64,000 nucleotides of DNA from Hominiventricola aquisgranensis (GCF_040096225.1 NZ_JBBMFC010000017.1:5054-69053), one strand, 5' to 3'; counted from the first letter of the stretch, positions 31,600-40,868 are shown. Notes: generated by a model from the letters alone, not told the origin. Program-made: numbers and translations.

Positions 31600-32517
31600 T
31601 TAAATCTCCGAAGGAAAAAGCAAAGCAAATTCAGTTCCTTTTCCCGGTACACTTTCAACTGTTATGCTTCCACCCATCTTTTCTACAAGCTGATGGACAA
31701 TAGAAAGACCAAGACCGCTGCCTTTTTCAGACCGACCCTTATCACACTTATAAAGCCGTTCAAATATGTGTTTCAAATCTTCTTTCTCAATCCCCACTCC
31801 ATTATCCGCCAGCAGCAGCTCTATGTTGTTTTCCTTCTTCGATAGGGCAAATTTAATTTTGTCCGCATGGCTGTGAGCGATTACATTTTGAATGAGATTA
31901 TTGATAATCCTCATATAGCTGTCCGTATCCAATCTTACCCGGATAGGCTGTTCGGGAATATCAATGTCATAATCGACTTGCTTATCTTCAAAAATCGGTA
32001 TCCAGTCGATCAGGATATTTCTTGTCAACTCTGCGGCTTCAACGCTCTGGATTTCCAAAGCAAACTCGTCGGAATTTAACTTGAACCAGTCAAAGAGTAC
32101 ATCAATATATTCTTTCAAATCATGGGCTTTCCGTCGGGCGGTTTCAATATAATCATCCCGGTCTTTTCCTGTGACCAGTCCTTTGTGTGCAGCGTCAAGA
32201 TACCCAATCAGAGTGGTAAGGGGCGTTCGCACATCATGGGAAAGGCTCGTCATAAGCTGGCGGTTGGTTTCCTCTGTCTGCCGTACAGTTGAAAGTCTGC
32301 TTTCATAGGACACAACGATCTCATTGATTTCATAGGCAAGAGGTGCTGTCAGTTCATTTGTTGCAGACAGAATACGCCGGTTGCCATTTCCGTTTTTCAC
32401 ATCAACCAGCACATCGGTCATTTCTGCGATTTGCTTTTTTACGCGCCGAACGAGAACGATGGAAGTCAGCACAGCTACAACAGCAATCACAATAGACAAG
32501 AAAACGATGATTTCCAT
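31600..32517 (-). CDS. LanK-type sensor histidine kinase
   Basis: A 305-aa kinase with a single N-terminal helix (about 3-23) and a HAMP-like linker. H-box SLSHDVRTPLTTLIGYLD with His94; N-box IINNLIQNVIAHS; G-boxes ADNGVGIEKE and GSGLGLSIVHQL. Without an extracellular domain or second helix it resembles the small kinases paired with LanFEG transporters. It follows the regulator gene after 5 bases. Confidence 0.9.
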   Translation of the reverse strand: MEIIVFLSIVIAVVAVLTSIVLVRRVKKQIAEMTDVLVDVKNGNGNRRILSATNELTAPLAYEINEIVVSYESRLSTVRQTEETNRQLMTSLSHDVRTPLTTLIGYLDAAHKGLVTGKDRDDYIETARRKAHDLKEYIDVLFDWFKLNSDEFALEIQSVEAAELTRNILIDWIPIFEDKQVDYDIDIPEQPIRVRLDTDSYMRIINNLIQNVIAHSHADKIKFALSKKENNIELLLADNGVGIEKEDLKHIFERLYKCDKGRSEKGSGLGLSIVHQLVEKMGGSITVESVPGKGTEFALLFPSEI

Positions 32518-32522
32518 ACCAG

Positions 32523-33215
32523 CTACACCTCCTTATTAAAGCGGTAGCCAATCCCTTTAACCGTTTGGATATACTTTGGACTGGAAGGATTGACTTCTAA
32601 TTTTTTACGAAGCCGACTGATAATCGCCATAATGTTACTGTCATCATAGAAATATTCTTCGCCCCATACTTCCTCATAAATCTGCTGTTTGGTCAAAATT
32701 TTCCCTTGATGCTTTGCACAGTACAGGAGCAGATCAAATTCCTTTGGTGGAAGTTCAAAAGTGCCGTTTTCCGTCGTAACAGAACGATTTTCAAGGTCAA
32801 TCTGCAATCCATCAAAATCCAATTTTTGCATGGCTCCGGCTTGCTGATTAAAGCGGGTGTAGCGGCGAATAAGGGACGCAATACGGGCAATCAGTTCATC
32901 CATGTCAAACGGCTTTGTCAGATAATCGTCCGCTCCGGCCCGTAAGCCCCGCACTTTAGAAGCGCTGTCATTTTTGGATGTGAACATCAAAATCGGCAAG
33001 CTGTTCTCTTTGCGGATTTCTTCCAGCGTTTCAAAGCCATCTATACCGGGCATCATCACATCCAGCACCACAAGCTGGTATTCCTGCTCTTTTAATTTCT
33101 GCAAACCCTCTTTTCCGGTATTACAAAAATCGGCTTCTATATGTTCCGATTGCACACTGCGTTTAATCAAAGCACACAGTTCTCTGTCATCATCTATAAT
33201 TAAAATTTTATTCAT
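32523..33215 (-). CDS. LanR-type response regulator (OmpR family)
   Basis: A 230-aa regulator: receiver with D8-D9-D10 and phospho-acceptor Asp52 (VVLDVMMPGIDG), Thr and Lys (MFTSKND, LTKPFD); winged helix about 130-230 (LPPKEFDLLLYCAKHQ, IISRLRKKLEVNP, IQTVKGIGYRFNKE). It overlaps the small helix-turn-helix gene by 8 bases. The best target is the set of four phased repeats before the LanF gene. Confidence 0.92.
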   Translation of the reverse strand: MNKILIIDDDRELCALIKRSVQSEHIEADFCNTGKEGLQKLKEQEYQLVVLDVMMPGIDGFETLEEIRKENSLPILMFTSKNDSASKVRGLRAGADDYLTKPFDMDELIARIASLIRRYTRFNQQAGAMQKLDFDGLQIDLENRSVTTENGTFELPPKEFDLLLYCAKHQGKILTKQQIYEEVWGEEYFYDDSNIMAIISRLRKKLEVNPSSPKYIQTVKGIGYRFNKEV

Positions 33216-33396
33216 GGCTCAGCTCCTTCCCTTGTTTTGTCCGGCCATCAATCGGCTTCTCTGCAGTTTTGGGGATCAGCCAAACACCGGCCATTTTCAC
33301 AGCGCCGTGGATACGCCCACCCGCACAATAATAATTTACCCTGCGAGGTGTCACGCCCCACTGTTCGGCGGCATCTTTTAGTGTCATATAGTCCAT
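33208..33396 (-). CDS. small MerR/excisionase-like helix-turn-helix protein
   Basis: A 62-aa protein: MDYMTLKDAAEQWGVTPRRV, then NYYCAGGRIHGAVKMAGVWL, then IPKTAEKPIDGRTKQG. This is the HTH_17-type winged motif of excisionases and small DNA-binding partners. GGAGGTGCAAA precedes the ATG. Being first in the operon with LanR/LanK, it more probably modulates transcription of that operon than excision; the true excisionase candidate is at 52859. Confidence 0.8.
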   Translation of the reverse strand: MDYMTLKDAAEQWGVTPRRVNYYCAGGRIHGAVKMAGVWLIPKTAEKPIDGRTKQGKELSHE

Positions 33397-33473
33397 TTTG
33401 CACCTCCATAGGACATATTATAGTTCCTTATCTCGAATAATACAAGCTGACTATTGTGATTATGCTTACATAA

Positions 33474-33505
33474 AGAGCCGCAGATCATCTCTGACCTGCG
33501 GCTCC
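33474..33505 (-). terminator. terminator of the large 33.5-52 kb block
   Basis: GAGCCGCAG (33475-33483) pairs perfectly with CTGCGGCTC (33496-33504), followed on the minus strand by TTTATG. It closes the minus-strand block before the LanRK operon. Confidence 0.8.
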
Positions 33506-33522
33506 GTTCTCCTATTAACCTG

Positions 33523-34152
33523 TTAAGTATGTATCCCGTATTTCGCCGTTTGGATGTTCTCTTCGCCATGCAGGATTACCCCGCCGCAGGTCTTGGCACC
33601 CTGTACCATGTAGCCCTCAAAAAAGAAGCTGTAAGGCAGGTAATCATCCGTCAGGACGATGCGTTCGTAGTTGTACCAATTAAAATGCTGATCCAGAAAC
33701 TTTCCCAGCTTGTGCCGCAAGATAGGATTCCCCACTACGGCCTTGAGATTCTTCCTGCTGTGAAACTCCAGCTTTGGCCTGTTCTGTTCCGGAATGGACA
33801 GCAGCCGCCACCGTGTTCCATCGGCGACTTCTTCCTCACCTGCCGCATATGAGCGAAACGGCTCATATGGCAGCCTGACCCGCTCGGTATAACCGGAAAC
33901 GTTGTCTCTGCCAGCATCCTTCAGCCATGTGAAGGAAAGCTCCAGCACTTTGGCACCGCCTACTGCATCACACAGCCGCAGTTCTGCATAGGAATGGATA
34001 TCTTTGGTGATCAAATACTTTTTCTCCTCCAACCGCTGCAATTCCTTTTTCAAAATAATAAAGCGCTGCGGTGAGCAACCTTTTCTGGAACAGGTCTTGA
34101 CGGAAATGCTATCTTGATTCACATAAACTGTTGCCATTGTCCTATTATTCAT
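33523..34152 (-). CDS. unrecognised protein, last gene of the three-gene unit
   Basis: A 209-aa protein I do not recognise. Start chosen at ATG 34152, with GAGGTGTATT upstream; it overlaps the 824-codon gene by 8 bases. The N-terminus MNNRTMATVYVNQDSISVKT looks like a beta hairpin, followed by CSRKGCSPQRFIILKKELQR (two Cys five residues apart). The middle contains WKD/AGRDNVSGYTERVRLPYE and the C-terminus FEGYMVQGAKTCGGVILHGE, HTAKYG-like. Mixed alpha/beta, no membrane segment. Strict coupling to the two large proteins upstream suggests a shared job. Confidence 0.65.
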   Translation of the reverse strand: MNNRTMATVYVNQDSISVKTCSRKGCSPQRFIILKKELQRLEEKKYLITKDIHSYAELRLCDAVGGAKVLELSFTWLKDAGRDNVSGYTERVRLPYEPFRSYAAGEEEVADGTRWRLLSIPEQNRPKLEFHSRKNLKAVVGNPILRHKLGKFLDQHFNWYNYERIVLTDDYLPYSFFFEGYMVQGAKTCGGVILHGEENIQTAKYGIHT

Positions 34153-36619
34153 AATACACCTCATTTCTGCTATTTGCCTCTGCTTGATGCATGGCAGTCT
34201 GCATGACCAGGAAGGGGTGCTCTACATACTCCTCTTTTGCTGAGGTATATGCCGCTCCACCCAAAGAGTCCAGATACTGCCATCCGTTTTTGGATTTTGA
34301 GATGTACACATAGAACGGTGCAAGCACATACTCATCCCGTTCATAGCAGCCCAGATACCGTCTTGCAAGTACTGCCACAACACCCAGCTCTGCCGCTTTC
34401 TGTGTTGTCAGGGAAACTGCCAGTTTCATTACTTCCTCTTTTTCAATATCATTGAGTCCGAAAGTATAGATACTCTCCAGGAACAGCACAGGCTTCTCAC
34501 TGGTGACAGGCTTTCCGATATCCATGTTCTCCTGCGACAGATCAGCAAAAGAAAAATCGACGGCAGGCGGTTTTTGAAATGCACCTTTTGTCAAGCGGAG
34601 ACAGGCACGAGCCACCACCGCTTCATCCTTTTTCACAAGGACAATCTTCTTATTAGAGTCAAAGGCAGCTAACAGGCACTCCCTCTGGCTTCCAGTACGG
34701 TAAGACAAGCAGGTACTATGAGGAAGTTCACCAAGCCGCAGAGTGTGGTAAAAATCATCCACCTCTTCTGCCCAAAATGCACCTCGCGCCAACGAAAGAT
34801 TTTTCTTCCAGAGGCTCTCCTGCATCTCGCTGACAGGGTAGCGAATCTCACGCTGCAGGTCACCAGCAAAATATTTGAGTTTATAGAACTGGCCCATCAA
34901 TTCAGCCTGTACGATCCGTCGCAGCGCTTCAACAGCCAGCTCCTGCCCGTCCAGTTCCCCATAGAGAGCGCATACCATAGCCGCGCCGCCCTGCAGTAAA
35001 AATTCCGTGACAGTCTCCCGGTTCTGCTCCACAAAATCGTCCGAAAATGCCAGTTTTTCTTTTAGATCCAGCCAGTCTGCATCTGTTGTCAGAATATCTT
35101 TCCGCACCTGCTTCCAATCCGTCATTTCCAAAAGAGCCTTCATATTATTGAGGGCAAATACCACATCCGACTCTGTAGTGAAATCCGGTATGAATGCCTG
35201 CAGCTGCGTATAGTGTTGTAGCAGCCCCATGGCAATCCGCCGGGTCAGCCCACAGATATGTCCAAATGAACCCCGATACCATTCGCTAAACGGCCTTTCC
35301 AACAGACATTTTCCAAGCTGCTCCAACTCTGCATCTCCTGTATATTGGCTGACCAGATCCCGTTTTATCAGCTGCCGCAGTGTCAGCAAACGCTGATCTA
35401 TGGAAAGAGGTGTCAGCATAGTGTATAACCGGACATAAACCTCTTTCTGATGCCAAAGCTGATACATTTCCTCAAAGGTGTACTGCTGCCCTTCTTCCAG
35501 AAGCGTAAAAAAGCTGTCGCTGCGGTTCACAGAATCGCTGGCTTTCAAATTCTTCAGCGTCAGGGAATTGATGTTACAGTGCTCACAAAAGCCCGGCTCA
35601 AACAATAGAGAGTATCGCCCCAAGGACAGGAACACTTCACTGTTCTGATTCACCAATTCCAAAAAATGCTTTTTTCTATGCTCCACCGCATAAATGAGAA
35701 TTGAAAACTGGAATTGCCGGACAGCATTAAAATCCAGATGGAGCCTGCCGGCATACAGAGCATTCAGATAACTCAGTTGGTTGCATAAAATTTCTTCCCT
35801 CTGTTCCTTGCTCAAAGGATGTGGCTGGGAGATAAACCAGTTGAGGTCATATTGTCCGGCATGGTTGTCCAGCCAGAGGTCAAAAAAAGCAGACAAATCC
35901 TCTGCGTCATATTCAAATACAGCCAACAGCCGGCGGAATTTTCCTACATCGGTCATTTTCATCCACCGGAGAGCTTTCAGGCGTTCTACTGACAGAAACA
36001 GCCGCACACCATACCGATAAAGCAAGATGCAGACTCTCTGGAGCGGACGATTCTGTTCCAACAGTTCCAGAGCTTTCCGTTCATTTTGATGCCAGAAAAA
36101 CAGATACGAACCAAGAAACGGCTGCCGCATCATATCCCGCTGGTGCTCCGTCAGCATGGAAAGTCCCTTCCACTCCGCAATGGGAAAAGTCTGCAGGTTA
36201 TCCAATATGACCTGCTCCTCTTCTTCATACATCACAAAGGGAAAATAGTATTTCAGGTATTCAAACCTCAGGGAAGGCAACAGTTCCAATTTCATGACTG
36301 CCAGCACCTGCTCTTGGGAATACGCTGTCAGTCTCTCTCCATACCCGTCTGCCGACTCTAAGGCTGAAGCAATTTCTTCATCGCCAATCTCCTGCCTGCA
36401 CAACGTACCATAGAGCGCTGCAAAGTCCGGCACCCGAACCAGTTCTTCCTGTATCCGCTTTGTCTTTCGGATGTGCAGCCGTTCCTGTAATTGAAGTGTC
36501 TCCACCTGTCCACATGCCTGCGCTATGGCATCCTCTGAAAAGCTGCCTGTAAGCGTCGGAAGCAATCCGTCATCTTTCATTCTGGTCAATAGGGTCAGAT
36601 GTTTTAATGTATTTCTCAT
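34145..36619 (-). CDS. large unrecognised helical protein with a PcfJ-like C-terminal motif
   Basis: An 824-aa cytoplasmic protein, almost all helical in its first 600 residues (runs such as QRDMMRQPFLGSYLFFWHQN), no membrane segment and no P-loop. About residues 630-690 hold GELPHSTCLSYRTGS, a gap, then AAFDSNKKIVLVKKDEAVVA and RACLRLTKG. The order (xxCxSYxxG, then D-x-N-K, then VxRAxLRL) recalls the C-terminal module of PcfJ proteins (HHCAG.. then a strand pair), but similarity is weak. A CxxC-like FCEHCN lies near residue 348. It overlaps the 705-aa gene by 4 bases. GGAGGTGAAGC precedes the ATG. Function unknown. Confidence 0.65.
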   Translation of the reverse strand: MRNTLKHLTLLTRMKDDGLLPTLTGSFSEDAIAQACGQVETLQLQERLHIRKTKRIQEELVRVPDFAALYGTLCRQEIGDEEIASALESADGYGERLTAYSQEQVLAVMKLELLPSLRFEYLKYYFPFVMYEEEEQVILDNLQTFPIAEWKGLSMLTEHQRDMMRQPFLGSYLFFWHQNERKALELLEQNRPLQRVCILLYRYGVRLFLSVERLKALRWMKMTDVGKFRRLLAVFEYDAEDLSAFFDLWLDNHAGQYDLNWFISQPHPLSKEQREEILCNQLSYLNALYAGRLHLDFNAVRQFQFSILIYAVEHRKKHFLELVNQNSEVFLSLGRYSLLFEPGFCEHCNINSLTLKNLKASDSVNRSDSFFTLLEEGQQYTFEEMYQLWHQKEVYVRLYTMLTPLSIDQRLLTLRQLIKRDLVSQYTGDAELEQLGKCLLERPFSEWYRGSFGHICGLTRRIAMGLLQHYTQLQAFIPDFTTESDVVFALNNMKALLEMTDWKQVRKDILTTDADWLDLKEKLAFSDDFVEQNRETVTEFLLQGGAAMVCALYGELDGQELAVEALRRIVQAELMGQFYKLKYFAGDLQREIRYPVSEMQESLWKKNLSLARGAFWAEEVDDFYHTLRLGELPHSTCLSYRTGSQRECLLAAFDSNKKIVLVKKDEAVVARACLRLTKGAFQKPPAVDFSFADLSQENMDIGKPVTSEKPVLFLESIYTFGLNDIEKEEVMKLAVSLTTQKAAELGVVAVLARRYLGCYERDEYVLAPFYVYISKSKNGWQYLDSLGGAAYTSAKEEYVEHPFLVMQTAMHQAEANSRNEVYYE

Positions 36620-38733
36620 GCTGCTTCACCTCCGATCATTGTCAGTACCATATTCAAAATCTCATGCCTTGGCCGGGGTTCAGACTCTACCAGTTCACCA
36701 CACAGCTCAAAAAAGGCGTGTGCATCTTTGGCATCCATTGTCTGCACACAACCGGCGGGCCATTCCACCAACTTATCAAATGCCATATCCAGTACCTCTT
36801 TCTTCTCATCCCTGTAATAATATCCCCCTATGAATTTCACAAGAGATTCGGCGCTGCCGTTATAAAGTTGCTGCAGCTTTTCCCGTTTCTGTATGGTCCG
36901 TTTTTCCTGCTCCAGTCGTTTTTCCTGCTCCTTTCTCTCAGCTTCGGCTCTGTGCTCATCCTCCAACTCTTCCTTGGAATAGAATGTTTCCTTCAGCCGG
37001 TTGATTTCATAGCCGTTATACTCCCTGTGGAGCAAAAACTGCCGCAACACCGCTGCCAGCGCTTTTTTATCATAAAGGCGTTGGATCTCCGGTGCTTTTA
37101 AGGCACTTAAAACGAAGTCCTCATATTTTTCCGGCTCAGTCTGGAAAACTGAACGCTCCACCCAGTCATAGAGCTGTCGATGCTGCTCTGCAGATAGGAA
37201 TGGACGGCTGATGTATGTTTTATATTCCCTTCTGCTGTAATACCCCTCACTCCTGACAAAGCATTCGTGAAAGTAAAACCGCTTGCCAAATATCGTTTGA
37301 AGTTGGGAAAAAGTGTACTCAGCCAGTAGCCTCTCTACAAACCGGAAACACCTCCAACTTGAAATTCTCAGGGCATACTCCCGCAGCAGTTTCAGTTGTG
37401 GCGCATCTTCACCATCTTGCCGATGCTGCTTGAAAAACTCCCATAGATTGATTTCCTTCTTTTCCACCAGAAAGGCAAATGCCCGCCTACCGTTCGTATG
37501 CCAACTTCTGAAATATTCTCCATAGTCAGCTCCGGTCAGTTCCTGATATCTGGAAAGCCACTGTTTCAAAGGGATCGTCTGCCTGGAATGCAGCATCTGC
37601 AGGGTAAACAACTCCATGTAGTTATCCCGCTCCAGTTCCTTCGCCAGATTATCGTACTGAGGATCAAACACATCAAATCGGTACGGAAAATCCTTCTGTA
37701 TCGTTTGATTCATCCATAACAGTGTTTTCGGTGCTGTGGGGTTCAAACCATATTGAACCGCTTCCCAGAGTCCCTGAAATCCTTCGTACTTGACCGTAAA
37801 GCTGTTATAGAACTGAAACAGCCAGCCAAGATACTCGTAAAATTCTTCCGAAAAATCCTTTGGAGCATTCAGAAGCATCCGCCCACACGCTGTTGCGATT
37901 TTCTCGGCAGTGATACTCTTGGAACTCAACCGGTCCGGCAGCCTGTCCGCCCATACAGCGAGAGAGTTTGCCAAAATGATTTCATCGCAGCGATACCCTG
38001 CTTTAGTCAAAACCGAAAATTCGCGGCTGTCGGGCTTCATATTCATATACGGCAGTTTCATCAGCGTGCGCAGCACCAGGTCGGCTTTCCCGCGGTACCT
38101 CTTTGCCTGCTCTGCATAGAACCGGATGAACCATTCCAGCACACCAAAATCATATACCAGTGAAAGTGTCAGATTTTGTGTGAATAGATGACTGAGTTGG
38201 GTATGCATCACCTCATAGCCGCGTTCCCTATCATCAAATAACGACAGTACAAACAGGGCTTCTTCCGTTCTCGTACACTCCCTTTCTGCCAGTTTCTCCA
38301 ACAGGGCATGGCGCTGTGCCGCATCTGTTTCCAGAAGATACAGAGCGCCCTGCAGGTACACATCTTCTCCGGCAGACCGCCGCAATTTCTGGAGGAATGC
38401 TCCCCGCTGATTGCCCACAAACATATTGTCAGACTGGATCGCACAGGTATTTCCCAGCGCCAGGGCCAGAGCGCGGAGAACCCGGACATCATTGCCCAGT
38501 TTTTCCTCAAACCGCTCCAACACCTCGCCAGGATAACGCAGATGATATGGTTCAAAATAGCCGGACACATCCGTTTCCACCTGCCATATCTGCATCGCCC
38601 TTGTTTGTCGGTAAGTCCTTCTCGCCGTATCGTCCTGAGAAGTCTGTACTACCAATTCGGCAAAGGCATGGTAAAGCTCCAAATCAATAGCCCTCTGATA
38701 TACCCGGTAAACCGGTATCCTGTCGATATGCAT
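36616..38733 (-). CDS. large unrecognised helical protein
   Basis: A 705-aa protein with no family I can name. ATG 38733 follows AGGAGGGATTTTA. It begins MHIDRIPVYRVYQRAIDLEL and is helical throughout, with TPR-like alternation (for example YLQGALYLLETDAAQRHALL and ECTRTEEALFVLSLFDDRER). A charged coiled coil (KEELEDEHRAEAERKEQEKR and on) lies about residues 590-630. No nucleotide-binding or metal motif is seen. First gene of a coupled three-gene unit; it follows ligA after 110 bases containing a terminator, so it may also have its own promoter. Confidence 0.65.
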   Translation of the reverse strand: MHIDRIPVYRVYQRAIDLELYHAFAELVVQTSQDDTARRTYRQTRAMQIWQVETDVSGYFEPYHLRYPGEVLERFEEKLGNDVRVLRALALALGNTCAIQSDNMFVGNQRGAFLQKLRRSAGEDVYLQGALYLLETDAAQRHALLEKLAERECTRTEEALFVLSLFDDRERGYEVMHTQLSHLFTQNLTLSLVYDFGVLEWFIRFYAEQAKRYRGKADLVLRTLMKLPYMNMKPDSREFSVLTKAGYRCDEIILANSLAVWADRLPDRLSSKSITAEKIATACGRMLLNAPKDFSEEFYEYLGWLFQFYNSFTVKYEGFQGLWEAVQYGLNPTAPKTLLWMNQTIQKDFPYRFDVFDPQYDNLAKELERDNYMELFTLQMLHSRQTIPLKQWLSRYQELTGADYGEYFRSWHTNGRRAFAFLVEKKEINLWEFFKQHRQDGEDAPQLKLLREYALRISSWRCFRFVERLLAEYTFSQLQTIFGKRFYFHECFVRSEGYYSRREYKTYISRPFLSAEQHRQLYDWVERSVFQTEPEKYEDFVLSALKAPEIQRLYDKKALAAVLRQFLLHREYNGYEINRLKETFYSKEELEDEHRAEAERKEQEKRLEQEKRTIQKREKLQQLYNGSAESLVKFIGGYYYRDEKKEVLDMAFDKLVEWPAGCVQTMDAKDAHAFFELCGELVESEPRPRHEILNMVLTMIGGEAA

Positions 38734-38771
38734 TAAAATCCCTCCTACTTGAAATCTTCCATAAAAGATAT

Positions 38772-38802
38772 GGGGAGAGAGCCGCAACATGGCTCTCTCC
38801 CC
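38772..38802 (-). terminator. terminator downstream of ligA
   Basis: GGGGAGAGAGCC (38772-38783) and GGCTCTCTCCCC (38791-38802) make a perfect 12-bp stem. The following minus-strand sequence ATATCTTTTATGG has only a short T run, so termination may be partial. Confidence 0.75.
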
Positions 38803-38843
38803 ATTGATCAACTGACAGCATACCGATAGTATGCTATATTTTC

Positions 38844-40868
38844 TTACTCAGCGCCGGCCATGCTGAAGAACTCCGCAGGTGACAGCACCGTAACGCCCAA
38901 ATCCCTGGCCTTGGATAACTTGCTGCCGGCATTTTCGCCACAGACCAGATAATCCGTCTTCTTGGACACCGAGCTGCCGGCATGGGCGCCCAGTGATTCA
39001 ATCAGGTCATTGATTCCGTCCCGGGTGTAGGGTTCCACCTTGCCGGTAACTACGATAGTCTTTCCCACAAAGGGATTATCCTGCTCCCTGTCTTCGCTGT
39101 GTTCTACCACAGCAGGCTTTTGAATATTCATCATAGTCTGTAACTCCTCCCAAATACAAAAATTATCTTCTACACAGAACCAGTCGTGGATATTGTTATG
39201 CAATGTCTCCCCGAAATCCGGAAGCTGCCGGAAATCATAGCCGCCATAGACCGCATCCCGAAACTCATCCAAATCATAGTGGAACACACGACCCAATACC
39301 TTGCTGGCAGTGTTGCCGATCATAGGAATATCCATAGAAATCAGATACCGCTCAAAGGTGGTGTTTCGGCTCTGTTGGATAGCGTCCCAAAGGCGCTGCC
39401 AGGACTTTTCACCAAACCCATCCATGCGGACGATTTCAGCCCGGTAACGATCCAGACGGTAAATATCCAGATAACTATGGATAAATCCCTGACCGATGAA
39501 TTTTTCCAATGCAGCCTCCGACAGCCCTTCAATGTCCATTGCCTTCTGGCTGACAAAATGGACGAACTTTTTCAGCCGACGTGTCTCGCAGTCAGGGTTA
39601 TCACAGTACAGCGTCTTGATGATGCGATCCTCGCCATTTTCGCCCTTTCCACTTGATTCATGGATGCGGGTAGGCTGTCCACAGCAGGGACAAACACGGG
39701 GAATCGTATCCACCATAGAGAAGCCGCCTCTGTCCAGATTTTCTTCCACGTGGGGAATGATCATGTTTCGTTTGCTTACCAGAATCCGATTTCCAGCCAT
39801 CAGTTCCAGATCCTCAATAAAGGACAGGTTGTGCAGACTGGCCCTGCTGACCTCACAGCCATCGATTTCCACCGGCGTAAACACTGCTACCGGAGCAATC
39901 TCTCCAGTTCTGCCCGGCGTCCATTCGATGTACTGCAGCAGGCTCTCATGCAGGTCATCTTCAAACTTATAGGCCAGACCGTCCTTATAGTGATGTCCGG
40001 TGCGGCCGCAGCTCTGGGCATAGGCGATGTCGTTAAACGAAACCACGATACCGTCAATGGGGATATCTTTGTCAGTGGCATATTGCCGCAGCTGATAGAT
40101 ACCGGCTTCCACATTTTCCAGCGTCAGTTTCTGCTTTGTGACCAGATACTTACAGGGCTGGAACCCCAACGCGCGCAGTTCCCGTAGCTTATCTGATTTC
40201 CGGGTCAGGTGCGGAAAGCCCTCCAGCACACCAAACGGCATGAAAACCAGCCGACGCTCCTGGCATATCTTGGCATCCATCAGACGGATGGAACCGGCAG
40301 CCAGATTGCGGCCGTTTTTATAGGGCTTACCGCTGCTGTCCTGTAGGCTGGTCTTCAGTTCCTCAAAATCACTGGGTCTGATAAAGCCCTCGCCCGTCAC
40401 AACCAGTCTCTCTTTGTAGGTGATGTGGGAAGGGATACCGCTGATGGCTCGGGTGTTATGGGTAATGATCTCCCCTTCGTCACCATCGCCACGGGTAGCC
40501 GCCTCCAGAAGTTCTCCATTCTCATAGGTCAGCTTTACAGTCAAGCCATCCAGTTTGAGCATCAGCATCACCTGCTGCTCACCCATGAAATTCAGAAGAT
40601 CCATACTGCTCTTAGTCTTATCCAAAGACAGCAGCGGGATCTCATGTCTGGTTTTCTCCAGCCTGCTCACCGCAGGATAGCCTACTGTCTGGGTTGGCGA
40701 ATTTGCCATTTGGATTCCCGTTTCCTGTTCCAGCTCTTTCAACTCGTCAAAGAGTCTGTCATAGACCTCATCTGACACACTGGGAGCGTTGCGGTTATAA
40801 TACTCATCCCGATAACGGTTGAGCCGGTCATTCAAGTCTCTCTGCTTTTCAAAAATATTCCGTTCCAT
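38844..40868 (-). CDS. ligA: NAD-dependent DNA ligase carried by the element
   Basis: A 674-aa LigA with all domains: Ia/adenylation (catalytic Lys105 in MLKLDGLTVKL), RGDGDEGE, OB fold, Zn finger (CPCCG and CDNPDC about residues 393-430), helix-hairpin-helix, and C-terminal BRCT (FVGKTIVVTGKVEPYTRDGI, then GAHAGSSVSKKTDYLVCGEN). Reaction: NAD-dependent sealing of nicks with 3'-OH and 5'-phosphate. Sequence positions such as IDGIVVSFNDI differ from the usual D-G-V-V-x-K motif (Ser instead of Lys), typical of divergent mobile-element ligases. Its place in the processing operon suggests it seals the element's DNA after rolling-circle transfer or recombination. It shares one base (TAATG) with the preceding gene. 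Confidence 0.93.
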   Translation of the reverse strand: MERNIFEKQRDLNDRLNRYRDEYYNRNAPSVSDEVYDRLFDELKELEQETGIQMANSPTQTVGYPAVSRLEKTRHEIPLLSLDKTKSSMDLLNFMGEQQVMLMLKLDGLTVKLTYENGELLEAATRGDGDEGEIITHNTRAISGIPSHITYKERLVVTGEGFIRPSDFEELKTSLQDSSGKPYKNGRNLAAGSIRLMDAKICQERRLVFMPFGVLEGFPHLTRKSDKLRELRALGFQPCKYLVTKQKLTLENVEAGIYQLRQYATDKDIPIDGIVVSFNDIAYAQSCGRTGHHYKDGLAYKFEDDLHESLLQYIEWTPGRTGEIAPVAVFTPVEIDGCEVSRASLHNLSFIEDLELMAGNRILVSKRNMIIPHVEENLDRGGFSMVDTIPRVCPCCGQPTRIHESSGKGENGEDRIIKTLYCDNPDCETRRLKKFVHFVSQKAMDIEGLSEAALEKFIGQGFIHSYLDIYRLDRYRAEIVRMDGFGEKSWQRLWDAIQQSRNTTFERYLISMDIPMIGNTASKVLGRVFHYDLDEFRDAVYGGYDFRQLPDFGETLHNNIHDWFCVEDNFCIWEELQTMMNIQKPAVVEHSEDREQDNPFVGKTIVVTGKVEPYTRDGINDLIESLGAHAGSSVSKKTDYLVCGENAGSKLSKARDLGVTVLSPAEFFSMAGAE

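Noticed and set aside
33208..33396. Excisionase of the element
   Set aside because: The helix-turn-helix type fits, but it is coupled to the LanRK operon 20 kb from int, and a proper excisionase precedes int at 52859.
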